A DNA stretch of 64,000 nt from Pseudazoarcus pumilus (GTDB lineage: Bacteria > Pseudomonadota > Gammaproteobacteria > Burkholderiales > Rhodocyclaceae). Position 1 is the first letter of the stretch; the number at the start of each line of letters is the position of its first letter. The DNA is taken from assembly GCF_002872475.1 (NCBI RefSeq), contig NZ_CP025682.1:2542001-2606000 (forward strand), given 5' to 3'. The notes below the pieces were generated by a model. That model did no database searches. It was given only the letters and a program-made list of their open reading frames with translations, and was not told the DNA's origin. The position numbers and the translations under genes were made by a program. Positions 1-7,926 of the stretch are shown here, one piece after another.

Positions 1-1
1 C

Positions 2-1489
2 GCCGCGCTGATCATGCTGTTGTGCGTGTCGCTGATCGCGCTCGACATCCGTCATACCAGCGAGGCGCGCGAGCTTCGCCTGAGCCAGGCCGAGAAGGTG
101 CTGGGCAACTTCACGCGCTCGCTCGCGCAGCACGCCGAGGACAAGATCAAGGAGGCCGACACCTATCTGGCGCAACTGGTCGAGCGCCTGGAGGCGGAAG
201 GCATGGGTGACGCGCACGCCGCACGCCTGCACCCGCTGCTGATGGACAGCGTACGCGACATGCCGCAACTGCACGGCCTGTTCGTCTACGACGAGACCGG
301 GCGCTGGATCGTCAATTCGCAGCCGGTGCTGCTCACGCAGTACAACAACTCCGACCGCGACTACTTCATCCAACACCGCGACGATCCTTCCAGGCGGGTA
401 TTCATCGGCCCGCCGATCCGCAGCCGCTCCACCGGCGACTGGATCATCACCGTGTCGCGGCGCGTCGACCAGCCCGACGGGCGCTTCGGCGGCGTGGCGC
501 TGGCGACCATGGCGATGGCCCATTTCAACGAGTACTACAAGGGCTACGATATCGGCGCGAGCGGCACGATCTCGCTGCTGCTCACCAACGGCACGCTGCT
601 CGCGCGCCACCCCTTCGTCGAGGACGCGATGGGGGCCTCGCTCGCCGAGCAGGCACTCTACCGTGACCACGTACTCGTCGCCGAGCGCGGCGTGCTGCGC
701 GAAGCGGGCGAGTACGGCGAACGACTCGTCGCCTTCCGCCACCTCAAGCGCTATCCGCTCGCGGTGGTCGTCACGCAGTCGCGCGAGGAGGTGCTCGCCG
801 GCTGGATCGGCGAGGCGCGCCGCGGTACGCTGGGCGTGGTCCTGCTGTCGATCAGCCTGGCCGGCGCGGGCCTGTTCGTGCTGCGCCTGATGGCGCAACG
901 CCTGCGCGCCGAGGACGAATTGCGCGACGCGCGCGATGCGCTGCGCGAGGCCAATGTGCGACTGCAGCGTCTGGCCGCCGAGGACGGGCTGACCGGGCTG
1001 GCCAACCGACGCGCCTTCGACGAGCGTCTGGCTGCCGAGATTGCCCGGGCGCGGCGCGAACGTACGCCGCTGTCGTTGCTGCTCGTCGACGTCGACCACT
1101 TCAAGCCCTACAACGATCTATACGGCCATCTCGAGGGCGACGACTGTCTGCGCGAGGTGGCCGCGCTGATCCGACAGGTCGCCACCCATCGCGGTGGCGA
1201 TTTCGCGGCGCGCTACGGCGGCGAGGAGTTCGCGGTGCTGCTCTCCGGCACGGCCGAAGACGGCGCGGCGCGCGTCGGCGAGCGCCTGCGCGCGGCCATC
1301 GCCGACGCGGGCATCGAGCATGCGGGCAGCCCGTGCGGCTACCTGACCTTGAGCGTCGGCGCGGCCGCATTGTGCATCGACATGCCCGGCGACGCCCAGG
1401 ACCTGATGCGCCGTGCCGACCGGGCCCTGTATCAGGCCAAACATGACGGACGCGACCGCGTCGTCGTCGATGTCGCCTCGCCGGGCTGA
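2..1489 (+). CDS. dCACHE-GGDEF diguanylate cyclase, 5' end outside window
   Basis: Membrane-bound diguanylate cyclase expected to make cyclic di-GMP from two GTP in response to a periplasmic signal. A periplasmic sensor of double CACHE type follows the first membrane helix (DRDYF about residues 113-117 counted from the ATG at 14). A second helix lies near residues 277-295, then a coiled linker and the GGDEF domain, with active-site motif GGEEF at about 402-406. RGGD five residues before it matches the RxxD inhibitory site, so product feedback is likely. The frame is open to base 2 and the first helix already begins before the ATG at 14, so the true start is probably upstream of the window. 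The family assignment is firm; the sensed ligand is unknown. Confidence 0.9.
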   Translation, partial: AALIMLLCVSLIALDIRHTSEARELRLSQAEKVLGNFTRSLAQHAEDKIKEADTYLAQLVERLEAEGMGDAHAARLHPLLMDSVRDMPQLHGLFVYDETGRWIVNSQPVLLTQYNNSDRDYFIQHRDDPSRRVFIGPPIRSRSTGDWIITVSRRVDQPDGRFGGVALATMAMAHFNEYYKGYDIGASGTISLLLTNGTLLARHPFVEDAMGASLAEQALYRDHVLVAERGVLREAGEYGERLVAFRHLKRYPLAVVVTQSREEVLAGWIGEARRGTLGVVLLSISLAGAGLFVLRLMAQRLRAEDELRDARDALREANVRLQRLAAEDGLTGLANRRAFDERLAAEIARARRERTPLSLLLVDVDHFKPYNDLYGHLEGDDCLREVAALIRQVATHRGGDFAARYGGEEFAVLLSGTAEDGAARVGERLRAAIADAGIEHAGSPCGYLTLSVGAAALCIDMPGDAQDLMRRADRALYQAKHDGRDRVVVDVASPG

Positions 1490-1598
1490 CGCGCATCGGC
1501 GCGCGCGCGATAATCAGGTTTTCACCATGGTCGTGGCGCAGTACGCACCACAGCCGAGACCGCATCCGACACGCGCCGGCGCACCTGCGCGACAACCG

Positions 1599-2756
1599 AT
1601 GAAACCACCCCGTCGCATCGCCCACCTCGACATGGACGCCTTCTATGCGTCGGTCGAACTGCTGCGCTACCCGCAGCTGCGCGGCCGCGCGGTCGTCGTC
1701 GGCGGACGCCGCGCGCAGGCACCGCAACGCCTGCCCGACGGTTCACTGCGCTTCGCGCGTCTGGCCGACTACGTCGGACGTGGCGTGGTCACGACTTCGA
1801 CCTACGAGGCACGCGCGCTCGGCGTGTTCTCGGCGATGGGCATGATGAAGGCCGCAAGGCTCGCGCCCGACGCCGTGCTGCTGCCGGCCGACTTCGACGC
1901 CTACCGCCACTACTCGCGGATGTTCAAGGCGGCCGTGGCGACCATCGCACCGAGCATCGAGAACCGCGGCATCGACGAGATCTACATCGACCTGACAAAC
2001 ATCGACGATGACTCGTTGTCGCTGGCGCGCCGTATCAAGGCGGCGGTGCGCGACGCCACCGGCCTGAGCTGCTCGATCGCCGTCGCGCCCAACAAGCTGC
2101 TCGCCAAGATCGGCTCCGAACTCGACAAGCCCGACGGACTGACCCTGCTCGACCTGGCCGACGTGGCGACGCGCATCTGGCCGCTGCCGGCCGGCAGGAT
2201 CAACGGCATCGGGCCGAAGAGCGCCGAGCGCCTCGCCGCGCTCGGGCTCGCTACCGTCGGCGACATCGCGCGCGCCGACCCCGCCATGCTGCGCGAGCAC
2301 TTCGGACACAGCTACGCCACCTGGCTGGCGGACGTAGCCCATGGGCGCGACGAGCGACCGGTAGTGACCCACTCGGAGCCGAAGTCGATCAGCCGCGAGA
2401 CCACCTTCGAGCGTGACCTGCATGCGCAGCGCGACCGCGAGGAACTGTCGGGCGTGTTCACGGCGCTATGCGAGCGCGTTGCCGAGGACCTCTCGCGCAA
2501 GGGCTATCGCGGACGCACCATCGGCATCAAGCTGCGCTACGCCGATTTCAGCACGGTGACGCGCGATCTGACGCTGCCAGCGGCCATCGACGATGCCGCC
2601 GCCATCCGGCGCGCGGCCGGCGCCTGCCTGCGACGCGTAGGCCTGGAGCAGCGGCTGCGTCTGCTGGGCGTGCGTGTGGGCGGTCTCGAAGCGGCGACAG
2701 GCGTACCGGACGCTTCCGGTTACCAGGTCGAGTTGCCCCTGCAGGTGACGTCTTGA
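1599..2756 (+). CDS. dinB: DNA polymerase IV (Y-family)
   Basis: Error-prone translesion DNA polymerase of the DinB family, 385 residues. The first catalytic motif HLDMDAFYAS stands at residues 9-18 from the ATG at 1599. The second catalytic segment reads GIDEIYIDLT, giving the metal-binding D-E pair. Helix-hairpin-helix sequence (GIGPKSAERL) and the little-finger region follow. The frame is open further upstream to 1413, but the family start fits 1599. An extra stretch of about 25 residues sits between VVVGG and GVVTTSTYEAR compared with the compact E. coli form. Its TGA overlaps the TTG start of the next gene (TTGA), so the two are probably translationally coupled although functionally unrelated. 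Confidence 0.93.
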   Translation: MKPPRRIAHLDMDAFYASVELLRYPQLRGRAVVVGGRRAQAPQRLPDGSLRFARLADYVGRGVVTTSTYEARALGVFSAMGMMKAARLAPDAVLLPADFDAYRHYSRMFKAAVATIAPSIENRGIDEIYIDLTNIDDDSLSLARRIKAAVRDATGLSCSIAVAPNKLLAKIGSELDKPDGLTLLDLADVATRIWPLPAGRINGIGPKSAERLAALGLATVGDIARADPAMLREHFGHSYATWLADVAHGRDERPVVTHSEPKSISRETTFERDLHAQRDREELSGVFTALCERVAEDLSRKGYRGRTIGIKLRYADFSTVTRDLTLPAAIDDAAAIRRAAGACLRRVGLEQRLRLLGVRVGGLEAATGVPDASGYQVELPLQVTS

Positions 2757-3661
2757 GGCGGGCGCTGATCGCCGTGCTCGTGTGTCTGGCAACTGCCGCC
2801 GATGCCGCCGGAGTGCGCATCGTCGACGACGCGCAGCGCGCGGTCGAACTGAGCGCGCCCGCCACGCGCATCGTCAGCATCGCACCGCATGTCACCGAAT
2901 TGCTGTTCGCCGCCGGTGCCGGCGATCACGTGGTCGGCGTCGACGAGTTCAGCGATCACCCGCCCCCCGCGCGTGCGCTGCCGCGCATCGGCCGCCACTC
3001 GGGTCTGGACCTGGAAGCCATCGTGGCCTTGCGCCCGGATCTGGTCGTGGGCTGGGCCAGCGGCAACCGCATGCCGCAACTCGAGCGGCTCGAGTCGCTC
3101 GGCATCCCGCTCTATCTCAACGAGATCCGCAGCGTCGACGACATCGCCGCAAGCATCGAGACCTTCGGCCGGCTTGCCGGCACGCAGACGGCCGCCGGTG
3201 CCGCGGCCGACGCCCTGCGCCAACGTGCCGACGCCCTGCGCACGCACGGGCGGGCGCCTCGCCTGCGCGTGTTCTATCAGGTCTGGGACAGGCCACTGAT
3301 GACGATCAACGGCGAGCATCTGATCTCGCGTGCGATCGAACGCTGCGGTGGACGCAATGTGTTCGCGTCGTTGTCGCAACTGGCTCCGACGGTATCGGTG
3401 GAGGCTGTTCTCGCGGCCGATCCGCAGGCCATCATCGCCACGCGCATCGACGATACTGACCCGGCCGGGTTGGGCGGGTGGCGGCGCTGGCCGGATCTGG
3501 CAGCGAGTCGTCACGACAACCTGCTGGCCCTGCCCGCCGACCTGCTGCAGCGCCCCGGACCGCGCTTCATCAACGGCGTCGAGGCGCTGTGCGCGGCGCT
3601 GGACGAGGCACGGGCACGCCTCGCTCAACCCGACGAGGCATCGGGACGGGAACGCAGGTAG
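2753..3661 (+). CDS. btuF: Periplasmic cobalamin-binding protein, BtuF-like
   Basis: Substrate-binding protein of the helical-backbone class (BtuF/FhuD/TroA fold) that would deliver vitamin B12 to the BtuCD importer. A TTG at 2753 gives a short signal peptide (RRALIAVLVCLATAADA) and a mature protein of about 280 residues. Class features are the RIVSIAPHVTELLFAAGAG segment at the start of the first lobe, LRPDLVVGW, and PGPRFINGVEALC near the C-terminus. An upstream in-frame extension to 2468 lies inside dinB and is unlikely. B12 rather than haem or iron is inferred from the neighbourhood: btuBCD-like genes under a cobalamin riboswitch and cobT within 8 kb. The 3' end overlaps the convergent M48 gene by 37 bases. 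Confidence 0.82.
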   Translation: MRRALIAVLVCLATAADAAGVRIVDDAQRAVELSAPATRIVSIAPHVTELLFAAGAGDHVVGVDEFSDHPPPARALPRIGRHSGLDLEAIVALRPDLVVGWASGNRMPQLERLESLGIPLYLNEIRSVDDIAASIETFGRLAGTQTAAGAAADALRQRADALRTHGRAPRLRVFYQVWDRPLMTINGEHLISRAIERCGGRNVFASLSQLAPTVSVEAVLAADPQAIIATRIDDTDPAGLGGWRRWPDLAASRHDNLLALPADLLQRPGPRFINGVEALCAALDEARARLAQPDEASGRERR

Positions 3662-4752
3662 GCGTCGCGCCACTCGTAGCGCATCTCGGCCCACCAGGCA
3701 CGATCCAGTTCCCACGCCAGGCGCGGCACCAGCAGCGCCAGATGGCGCTCGGCCACCGAATCCTCGACCGGCATGTCGCTCGCCGGCCACTCGCCCAGCG
3801 CCGCCAGGCGCTCGGCCAGCGATGGATGCAAGGCGTCGCCCTCGTCGCATATCGCACGCAGGCAGGCGCCGCGCCCGTCACCCGGCAAAAAGCCGGCGAC
3901 CATGCCCAGCCCCATGTCGCGATAGGGTCGCATGCGCGGACGCGGGCTGGAGGCGCACTGAGCCATGACCTTGACCCAGAAGTCGCAACGCAGGAATCGC
4001 TCGCGCGCGGCGACCTCGACCAGGGTTTCGGCGAGCAGGTCGGCGCCGACCGCGCCGGCCGCCACCCGGTCAGCCTCGAACTCCTCGATGCGCGCCAGCC
4101 GCAAGGCCGTGCACACCTCGTTGCGGGTGAGTCGATCGAGCATCGCCCCGAACAGCGGCAGGCGATCGATGCAGCGCTCGACGGCGCGAAACCATGCACT
4201 GCGCGCCTGCGCACCCCAGGCGTCGACGAAGCGGCTCTGCACCGCCAGGTGGCCGTATTCGTGGGCGACGATCGCGCACAGCTGACGTTCGGAGACGCTG
4301 TGCGCCAGGGGCAGGCCGATCAGCAGGTGGGTTTCGATCGGGCCGACCAGACCCCAGCGCGGACGCCGCAATACCGCCGCATTGATGTCGCCGGTGATCC
4401 ACACCGTGTCGACCGGCCGTCCACCGCAGTCGCGGCCGATGCGATCGCACAGCGCATACAGGGACGGCGCCAGTTCGCGTGCCAGCGGCACCCCCTCGGG
4501 TGGTGGCGCAGCGACGAGCAGGCAGCCACCGATGCGCCACGCCAGCAGCACGCCAGCGACGGCCGTCGCACCCCATGGCAGCGCCAGCCACCAGGCGTCA
4601 TCGCCCGCCAGTACGCCGGCGAACCACAGCGATCCGATCGAGCCGCCGATCAACACGGCGAGCAGCAAGGACAGCAGCGCGAGGCCGGCCAGCGCACGCA
4701 ATGCGAGCCGGCGCCCGATGTGCGATATCTCGGCGGGTTCCTCGTCGATCAT
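3625..4752 (-). CDS. M48-family zinc metallopeptidase, membrane-anchored
   Basis: Predicted membrane-embedded zinc protease of the M48 (HtpX/Ste24-like) group. After a short N-terminal tail come two hydrophobic segments (ALAGLALLSLLLAVLIGG and a second around residues 45-75). The zinc site HEYGH (HExxH) follows, with the third ligand supplied by EEFEADR downstream. The ATG at 4752 was chosen; the frame runs to 4818 but the extra residues have no support. The gene is convergent with btuF, overlapping it at the end, and divergent from the ComEA-like gene. The natural substrate cannot be told from sequence. Confidence 0.8.
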   Translation of the reverse strand: MIDEEPAEISHIGRRLALRALAGLALLSLLLAVLIGGSIGSLWFAGVLAGDDAWWLALPWGATAVAGVLLAWRIGGCLLVAAPPPEGVPLARELAPSLYALCDRIGRDCGGRPVDTVWITGDINAAVLRRPRWGLVGPIETHLLIGLPLAHSVSERQLCAIVAHEYGHLAVQSRFVDAWGAQARSAWFRAVERCIDRLPLFGAMLDRLTRNEVCTALRLARIEEFEADRVAAGAVGADLLAETLVEVAARERFLRCDFWVKVMAQCASSPRPRMRPYRDMGLGMVAGFLPGDGRGACLRAICDEGDALHPSLAERLAALGEWPASDMPVEDSVAERHLALLVPRLAWELDRAWWAEMRYEWRDAYLRSRPDASSG

Positions 4753-4950
4753 ACGGTCTCCCGGACGTACGAGAACGCCCGGACTATAGGATGATCGCCT
4801 ACCGGCTTGTGTATACATGATCCGACAGCGGGACTATGTCACACCCTGCACGGCTCGCCGCGCAGCAGCGAGGGCAAATGTTGAATGTTGACATTTGCAT
4901 ACGTGCACGGCATAAACGACACGCCTGTTGGCACTACATCGGAGGTCCTC

Positions 4951-5235
4951 ATGTACAAGTCATTGCGTTGTCTCGTACTCGCTTGCCTGTTCGCACCGCT
5001 GGTGGTCTTCGCTGCCGGGGTGGACATCAACACGGCCGATGCGGCCGCGCTCGAACAGGTCAGGGGCATCGGCCCGGCCCGGGCCGCGGCCATCATCGAC
5101 TACCGCGACAAGAACGGGCCGTTCAAGTCGGTCGACGAACTGACCAAGGTACCGGGCATCGGCGAGAAGTCACTGGACTCCATGCGAGATCAGGTGCGCG
5201 TCGGCGCCGCCAAGAGCGCAAAGGGCGTCAAATAG
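4951..5235 (+). CDS. ComEA-like secreted helix-hairpin-helix protein
   Basis: Small exported protein of 94 residues: a signal peptide (LRCLVLACLFAPLVVFAAG) followed by a ComEA-type double helix-hairpin-helix domain (VDINTADAAALEQVRGIGPARA, then VPGIGEKSL). Such proteins bind double-stranded DNA in the periplasm and can help pull DNA in during natural transformation. Many beta-proteobacteria carry several stand-alone copies of uncertain role. A strong Shine-Dalgarno GGAGG lies just before the ATG at 4951, which decides the start over the longer open frame from 4885. No other competence gene is nearby. Confidence 0.85.
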   Translation: MYKSLRCLVLACLFAPLVVFAAGVDINTADAAALEQVRGIGPARAAAIIDYRDKNGPFKSVDELTKVPGIGEKSLDSMRDQVRVGAAKSAKGVK

Positions 5236-5242
5236 GCGCTGA

Positions 5243-5270
5243 CGGGGCCGGTCAGTCGCGACCGGCCCCG
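5243..5270. terminator. Bidirectional hairpin between comEA-like gene and cobA
   Basis: Perfect 10-bp inverted repeat CGGGGCCGGT / ACCGGCCCCG with an 8-base loop, lying 7 bases after the ComEA-like stop. It contains the stop codon of the convergent cobA gene in its loop. There is no strong T-tract on either side, so intrinsic termination is likely but not certain. Confidence 0.65.
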
Positions 5271-6079
5271 CGTTCGGTCGCCTCGCGGCCGCCCTCGCCC
5301 GATGCGGCAAACCACGCCAGCCGCGGATACAGACCGACTACGCCACCGACCACCGTCAGCGCCGGCGGACGGATGCCGGCCTCGCGCACCCGATCGGCCA
5401 GATCGGCGAGCGTACCGACGCACACGCGTTGCGCATCGGTCGTGCCGCGTTCGATGACACCGGCCGGGGTGTCCTCCGCGAGTCCATGCTCGACCAGCCG
5501 CGCACAGATGTCCGCGAGCCGCGAAATACCCATGTAGATCACCAGCGTCTGCCCGCCGCGCGCGAGCATCGGCCAGTCCAGATCGAGGGCCCCGTCCTTG
5601 AGGAAACCGGTGGCGAACACCACCGACTGCGCGTGATCGCGATGCGTCAGCGGAATGCCGGCATAGGCCGCCACCCCTGCCGCGGCGGTCACGCCGGGTA
5701 CCACCTCGAAGGTGATGCCCGCATCGACCAGCGCCTCGATCTCCTCGCCGCCGCGACCGAAGATGAACGGGTCCCCACCCTTGAGGCGCACCACCCGACG
5801 CCCCTCGCGCGCGTGGCGCACCAGCAGCGCATTGATCTCGTCCTGCGGCAGCACATGGTCGGCGGCCTTCTTGCCGACGTAGATGCGCTCGGCCGAAGCG
5901 GGTGCCAGTTCGAGAATACGCGCGCTCACCAGGTTGTCGTAGAGCACCACATCGGCGCCGGCGAGCAGCGTCGCGCCGCGCAAGGTGAGCAGCTCCGGGT
6001 CGCCAGGCCCGGCGCCGACCAGATACACGCAGCCGGGCTGCGGGCCGGGACGGGCATTGCGGATCGCGGGAATGGACAT
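5252..6079 (-). CDS. cobA: Uroporphyrinogen-III C-methyltransferase
   Basis: SUMT: transfers two methyl groups from S-adenosylmethionine to uroporphyrinogen III to give precorrin-2, the branch point to sirohaem and cobalamin. Diagnostic segments are YLVGAGPGDPELLTLRG near the N-terminus, VVRLKGGDPFIFGRGGEE, and VPGVTAAAGVAAYAGIPLTHR. At 275 residues it is the stand-alone form, not the CysG fusion. The ATG at 6079 (MSIPAIRNARP) is preferred to 6106. It is the last gene of the leftward btuB-btuC-btuD unit, 68 bases after btuD, so it may be partly under the same riboswitch. Whether it serves sirohaem or B12 cannot be decided here. Confidence 0.92.
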   Translation of the reverse strand: MSIPAIRNARPGPQPGCVYLVGAGPGDPELLTLRGATLLAGADVVLYDNLVSARILELAPASAERIYVGKKAADHVLPQDEINALLVRHAREGRRVVRLKGGDPFIFGRGGEEIEALVDAGITFEVVPGVTAAAGVAAYAGIPLTHRDHAQSVVFATGFLKDGALDLDWPMLARGGQTLVIYMGISRLADICARLVEHGLAEDTPAGVIERGTTDAQRVCVGTLADLADRVREAGIRPPALTVVGGVVGLYPRLAWFAASGEGGREATERGAGRD

Positions 6080-6147
6080 GGACGGCTCCGGATGTGCGGG
6101 GCGCAATCGTCGTTCAATCGCCCCTGCAGTTCAAGCCTAGACGCTGG

Positions 6148-6924
6148 TCAGCGCGCCACGAAGATCGATCGCCCAGCGTCATCGACCACCCCGATCGGAT
6201 GGTCGAAGGCGCGGCTCAGGCGCGTCGCGTCGAGCATCGCGGCCGCGTCACCGGCCTGCGCCCCACCATCGCCGTCGAAGAGCACGACGGAATCGGCGTA
6301 GCGTGCGGCCAGATTGATGTCGTGCAGCACCATCACCACCGCGCGCCCCTGTCCGGCCAGATCCCGGAACAGGTCGAGCGCGGCGATCTGGTGGTGCAGG
6401 TCGAGATGATTGGTCGGCTCGTCGAGCAGCAGCAGACGCGGCGCTTGCACCAGCAGGGTCGCGATCGCCACGCGCTGGCGCTCGCCCCCCGAGAGGGTAA
6501 GCACATCACGCGCGGCCATTCCCGTCAGACCCACCGCGGCCAGCGCCTCGCGCGCCACGGCTGCGTCCTCGGCGCCTTCCCAGCCCCAGCGCCCCAGATG
6601 CGGGTGGCGTCCGACCAGCACCGTCTCGAGCACCGTCGCCGGAAAGTGGTCGTCCTGCTGTTGCGCGAGCAGGCCACGAAAGCGCGCCAGCTCCGCCGCC
6701 GGCCAGGCCTGCGGTGCCCGGCCGGCCAGCGACACCGAGCCGGCGGCCGGCGCACGCAGGCCGGCGAGCGTGTGCAACAAGGTGGTCTTGCCCGATCCGT
6801 TGGGGCCAAGCAGCACCACGCAGCGGCCGGCAGCGACCTCCAGCGAGACGCCGCAGCAGAACACGCGCCCGCCTGCCTGCAGGGCGAGATCACGCGCTTC
6901 GAGGAGGATTTCACCGGCGTTCAT
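6148..6924 (-). CDS. btuD: Cobalamin ABC importer ATPase, BtuD-like
   Basis: ATP-binding subunit of a FecE/BtuD-type metal-chelate importer, 258 residues. Walker A is GPNGSGKTT, the Q-loop glutamines are in AQQQDDHF, the signature is LSGGERQR, and Walker B is LLLLDEPTNHLD with the switch histidine in VLHDINLA. Its start overlaps the end of the permease gene by 4 bases, so the two subunits are coupled. B12 specificity rests on the upstream receptor gene and riboswitch, because the ATPase itself does not show substrate. Confidence 0.88.
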   Translation of the reverse strand: MNAGEILLEARDLALQAGGRVFCCGVSLEVAAGRCVVLLGPNGSGKTTLLHTLAGLRAPAAGSVSLAGRAPQAWPAAELARFRGLLAQQQDDHFPATVLETVLVGRHPHLGRWGWEGAEDAAVAREALAAVGLTGMAARDVLTLSGGERQRVAIATLLVQAPRLLLLDEPTNHLDLHHQIAALDLFRDLAGQGRAVVMVLHDINLAARYADSVVLFDGDGGAQAGDAAAMLDATRLSRAFDHPIGVVDDAGRSIFVAR

Positions 6925-7907
6925 CGGCGCGGCGCATGACGCGAGAGCAGGAACAGGAACATCGGCACGCCGATCAGCGCGGTGAGCACCCCCACCGGCA
7001 ACTGCACCGGCGCAACAACGGTGCGCGCGGCGGTGTCGGCGATCAGCAGCAAAGTGCCGCCAGCCAGCGTCGCCGCCGGCAGCAGCACGCGCTGGTCATT
7101 GCCGACAGCGAGCCGCACCAGGTGCGGCACGATCAGGCCGACGAAGCCGACCGAGCCCACCAGCGTGACCGCGGTGGCCGTCATCAGCGAGGCAGCCAAA
7201 TAGAGCACGATGCGCAGCCGCCCGACTTCCACGCCCAGGCTGCGCGCGGTCAGTTCGCCGCGCGCGAGCACGTTGAGCTCGCGCGCCCGTGGCGCGACCA
7301 GCGCCAGGGCTAGGGCCAGCACGACGAAGCCGGCCCACGGCCGCGATGCCCCGGAGGCATCGCCCATCAGCCAGAACAGCATGGAGTGCACGCGCACGTC
7401 GGTAGCCAGCGCGAGCATCAGCGTGATCGCCGCGCCGCAGCCGGCGGCCACCACCACGCCGGTGAGCAACAGACGCGTCTGCGTCCACGAGCCGTCGCCG
7501 TGCGCCAGCCCGAACACCAGCAGCACCGCGCCCATCGCCCCGGCGAAGGCGGCGCCGTCGACGATCCATGTCGCGGCACCGACGATCATCGCCGCCAGCG
7601 CACCGACCGCCGCCCCGCCGGCGATGCCGAGGATGTAGGGATCGGCCAGCGGGTTGCGCAGCAGCACCTGCATCAGCGCGCCGGCCGCCGCCAGCAGCGC
7701 GCCGGCGGCGAACACCGCCGCAGCGCGCGGCAGGCGCAACTCGCGCACGATGGCCGCATCCATGCCCTCGGCTTCCCCGCCCAGGGCGGCCAGGATGCGC
7801 GCCGGCGCAACGGCGACCTCGCCCGCCGACAGCGCCCACATCAGCGCGACCAGTCCCGCCACTGCAAGCGCGAACAAGGCGAGGATGGCGCGCCGCCGGC
7901 CCGGCAT
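6921..7907 (-). CDS. btuC: Cobalamin ABC importer permease, BtuC/FecCD family
   Basis: Inner-membrane permease with about ten hydrophobic segments, 328 residues. Family features include LRLPRAAAVFAAGALLAAAGALMQ, the RNPLADPYILGI segment, and FVGLIVPHLVRL, which contacts the ATPase. The gene lies 19 bases downstream of btuB and overlaps btuD, forming the btuBCD order on the minus strand. Related permeases carry haem or siderophores; the cobalamin call is from the riboswitch-controlled context. Confidence 0.88.
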   Translation of the reverse strand: MPGRRRAILALFALAVAGLVALMWALSAGEVAVAPARILAALGGEAEGMDAAIVRELRLPRAAAVFAAGALLAAAGALMQVLLRNPLADPYILGIAGGAAVGALAAMIVGAATWIVDGAAFAGAMGAVLLVFGLAHGDGSWTQTRLLLTGVVVAAGCGAAITLMLALATDVRVHSMLFWLMGDASGASRPWAGFVVLALALALVAPRARELNVLARGELTARSLGVEVGRLRIVLYLAASLMTATAVTLVGSVGFVGLIVPHLVRLAVGNDQRVLLPAATLAGGTLLLIADTAARTVVAPVQLPVGVLTALIGVPMFLFLLSRHAPRR

Positions 7908-7926
7908 CAGACCCCTCCGCGCATCG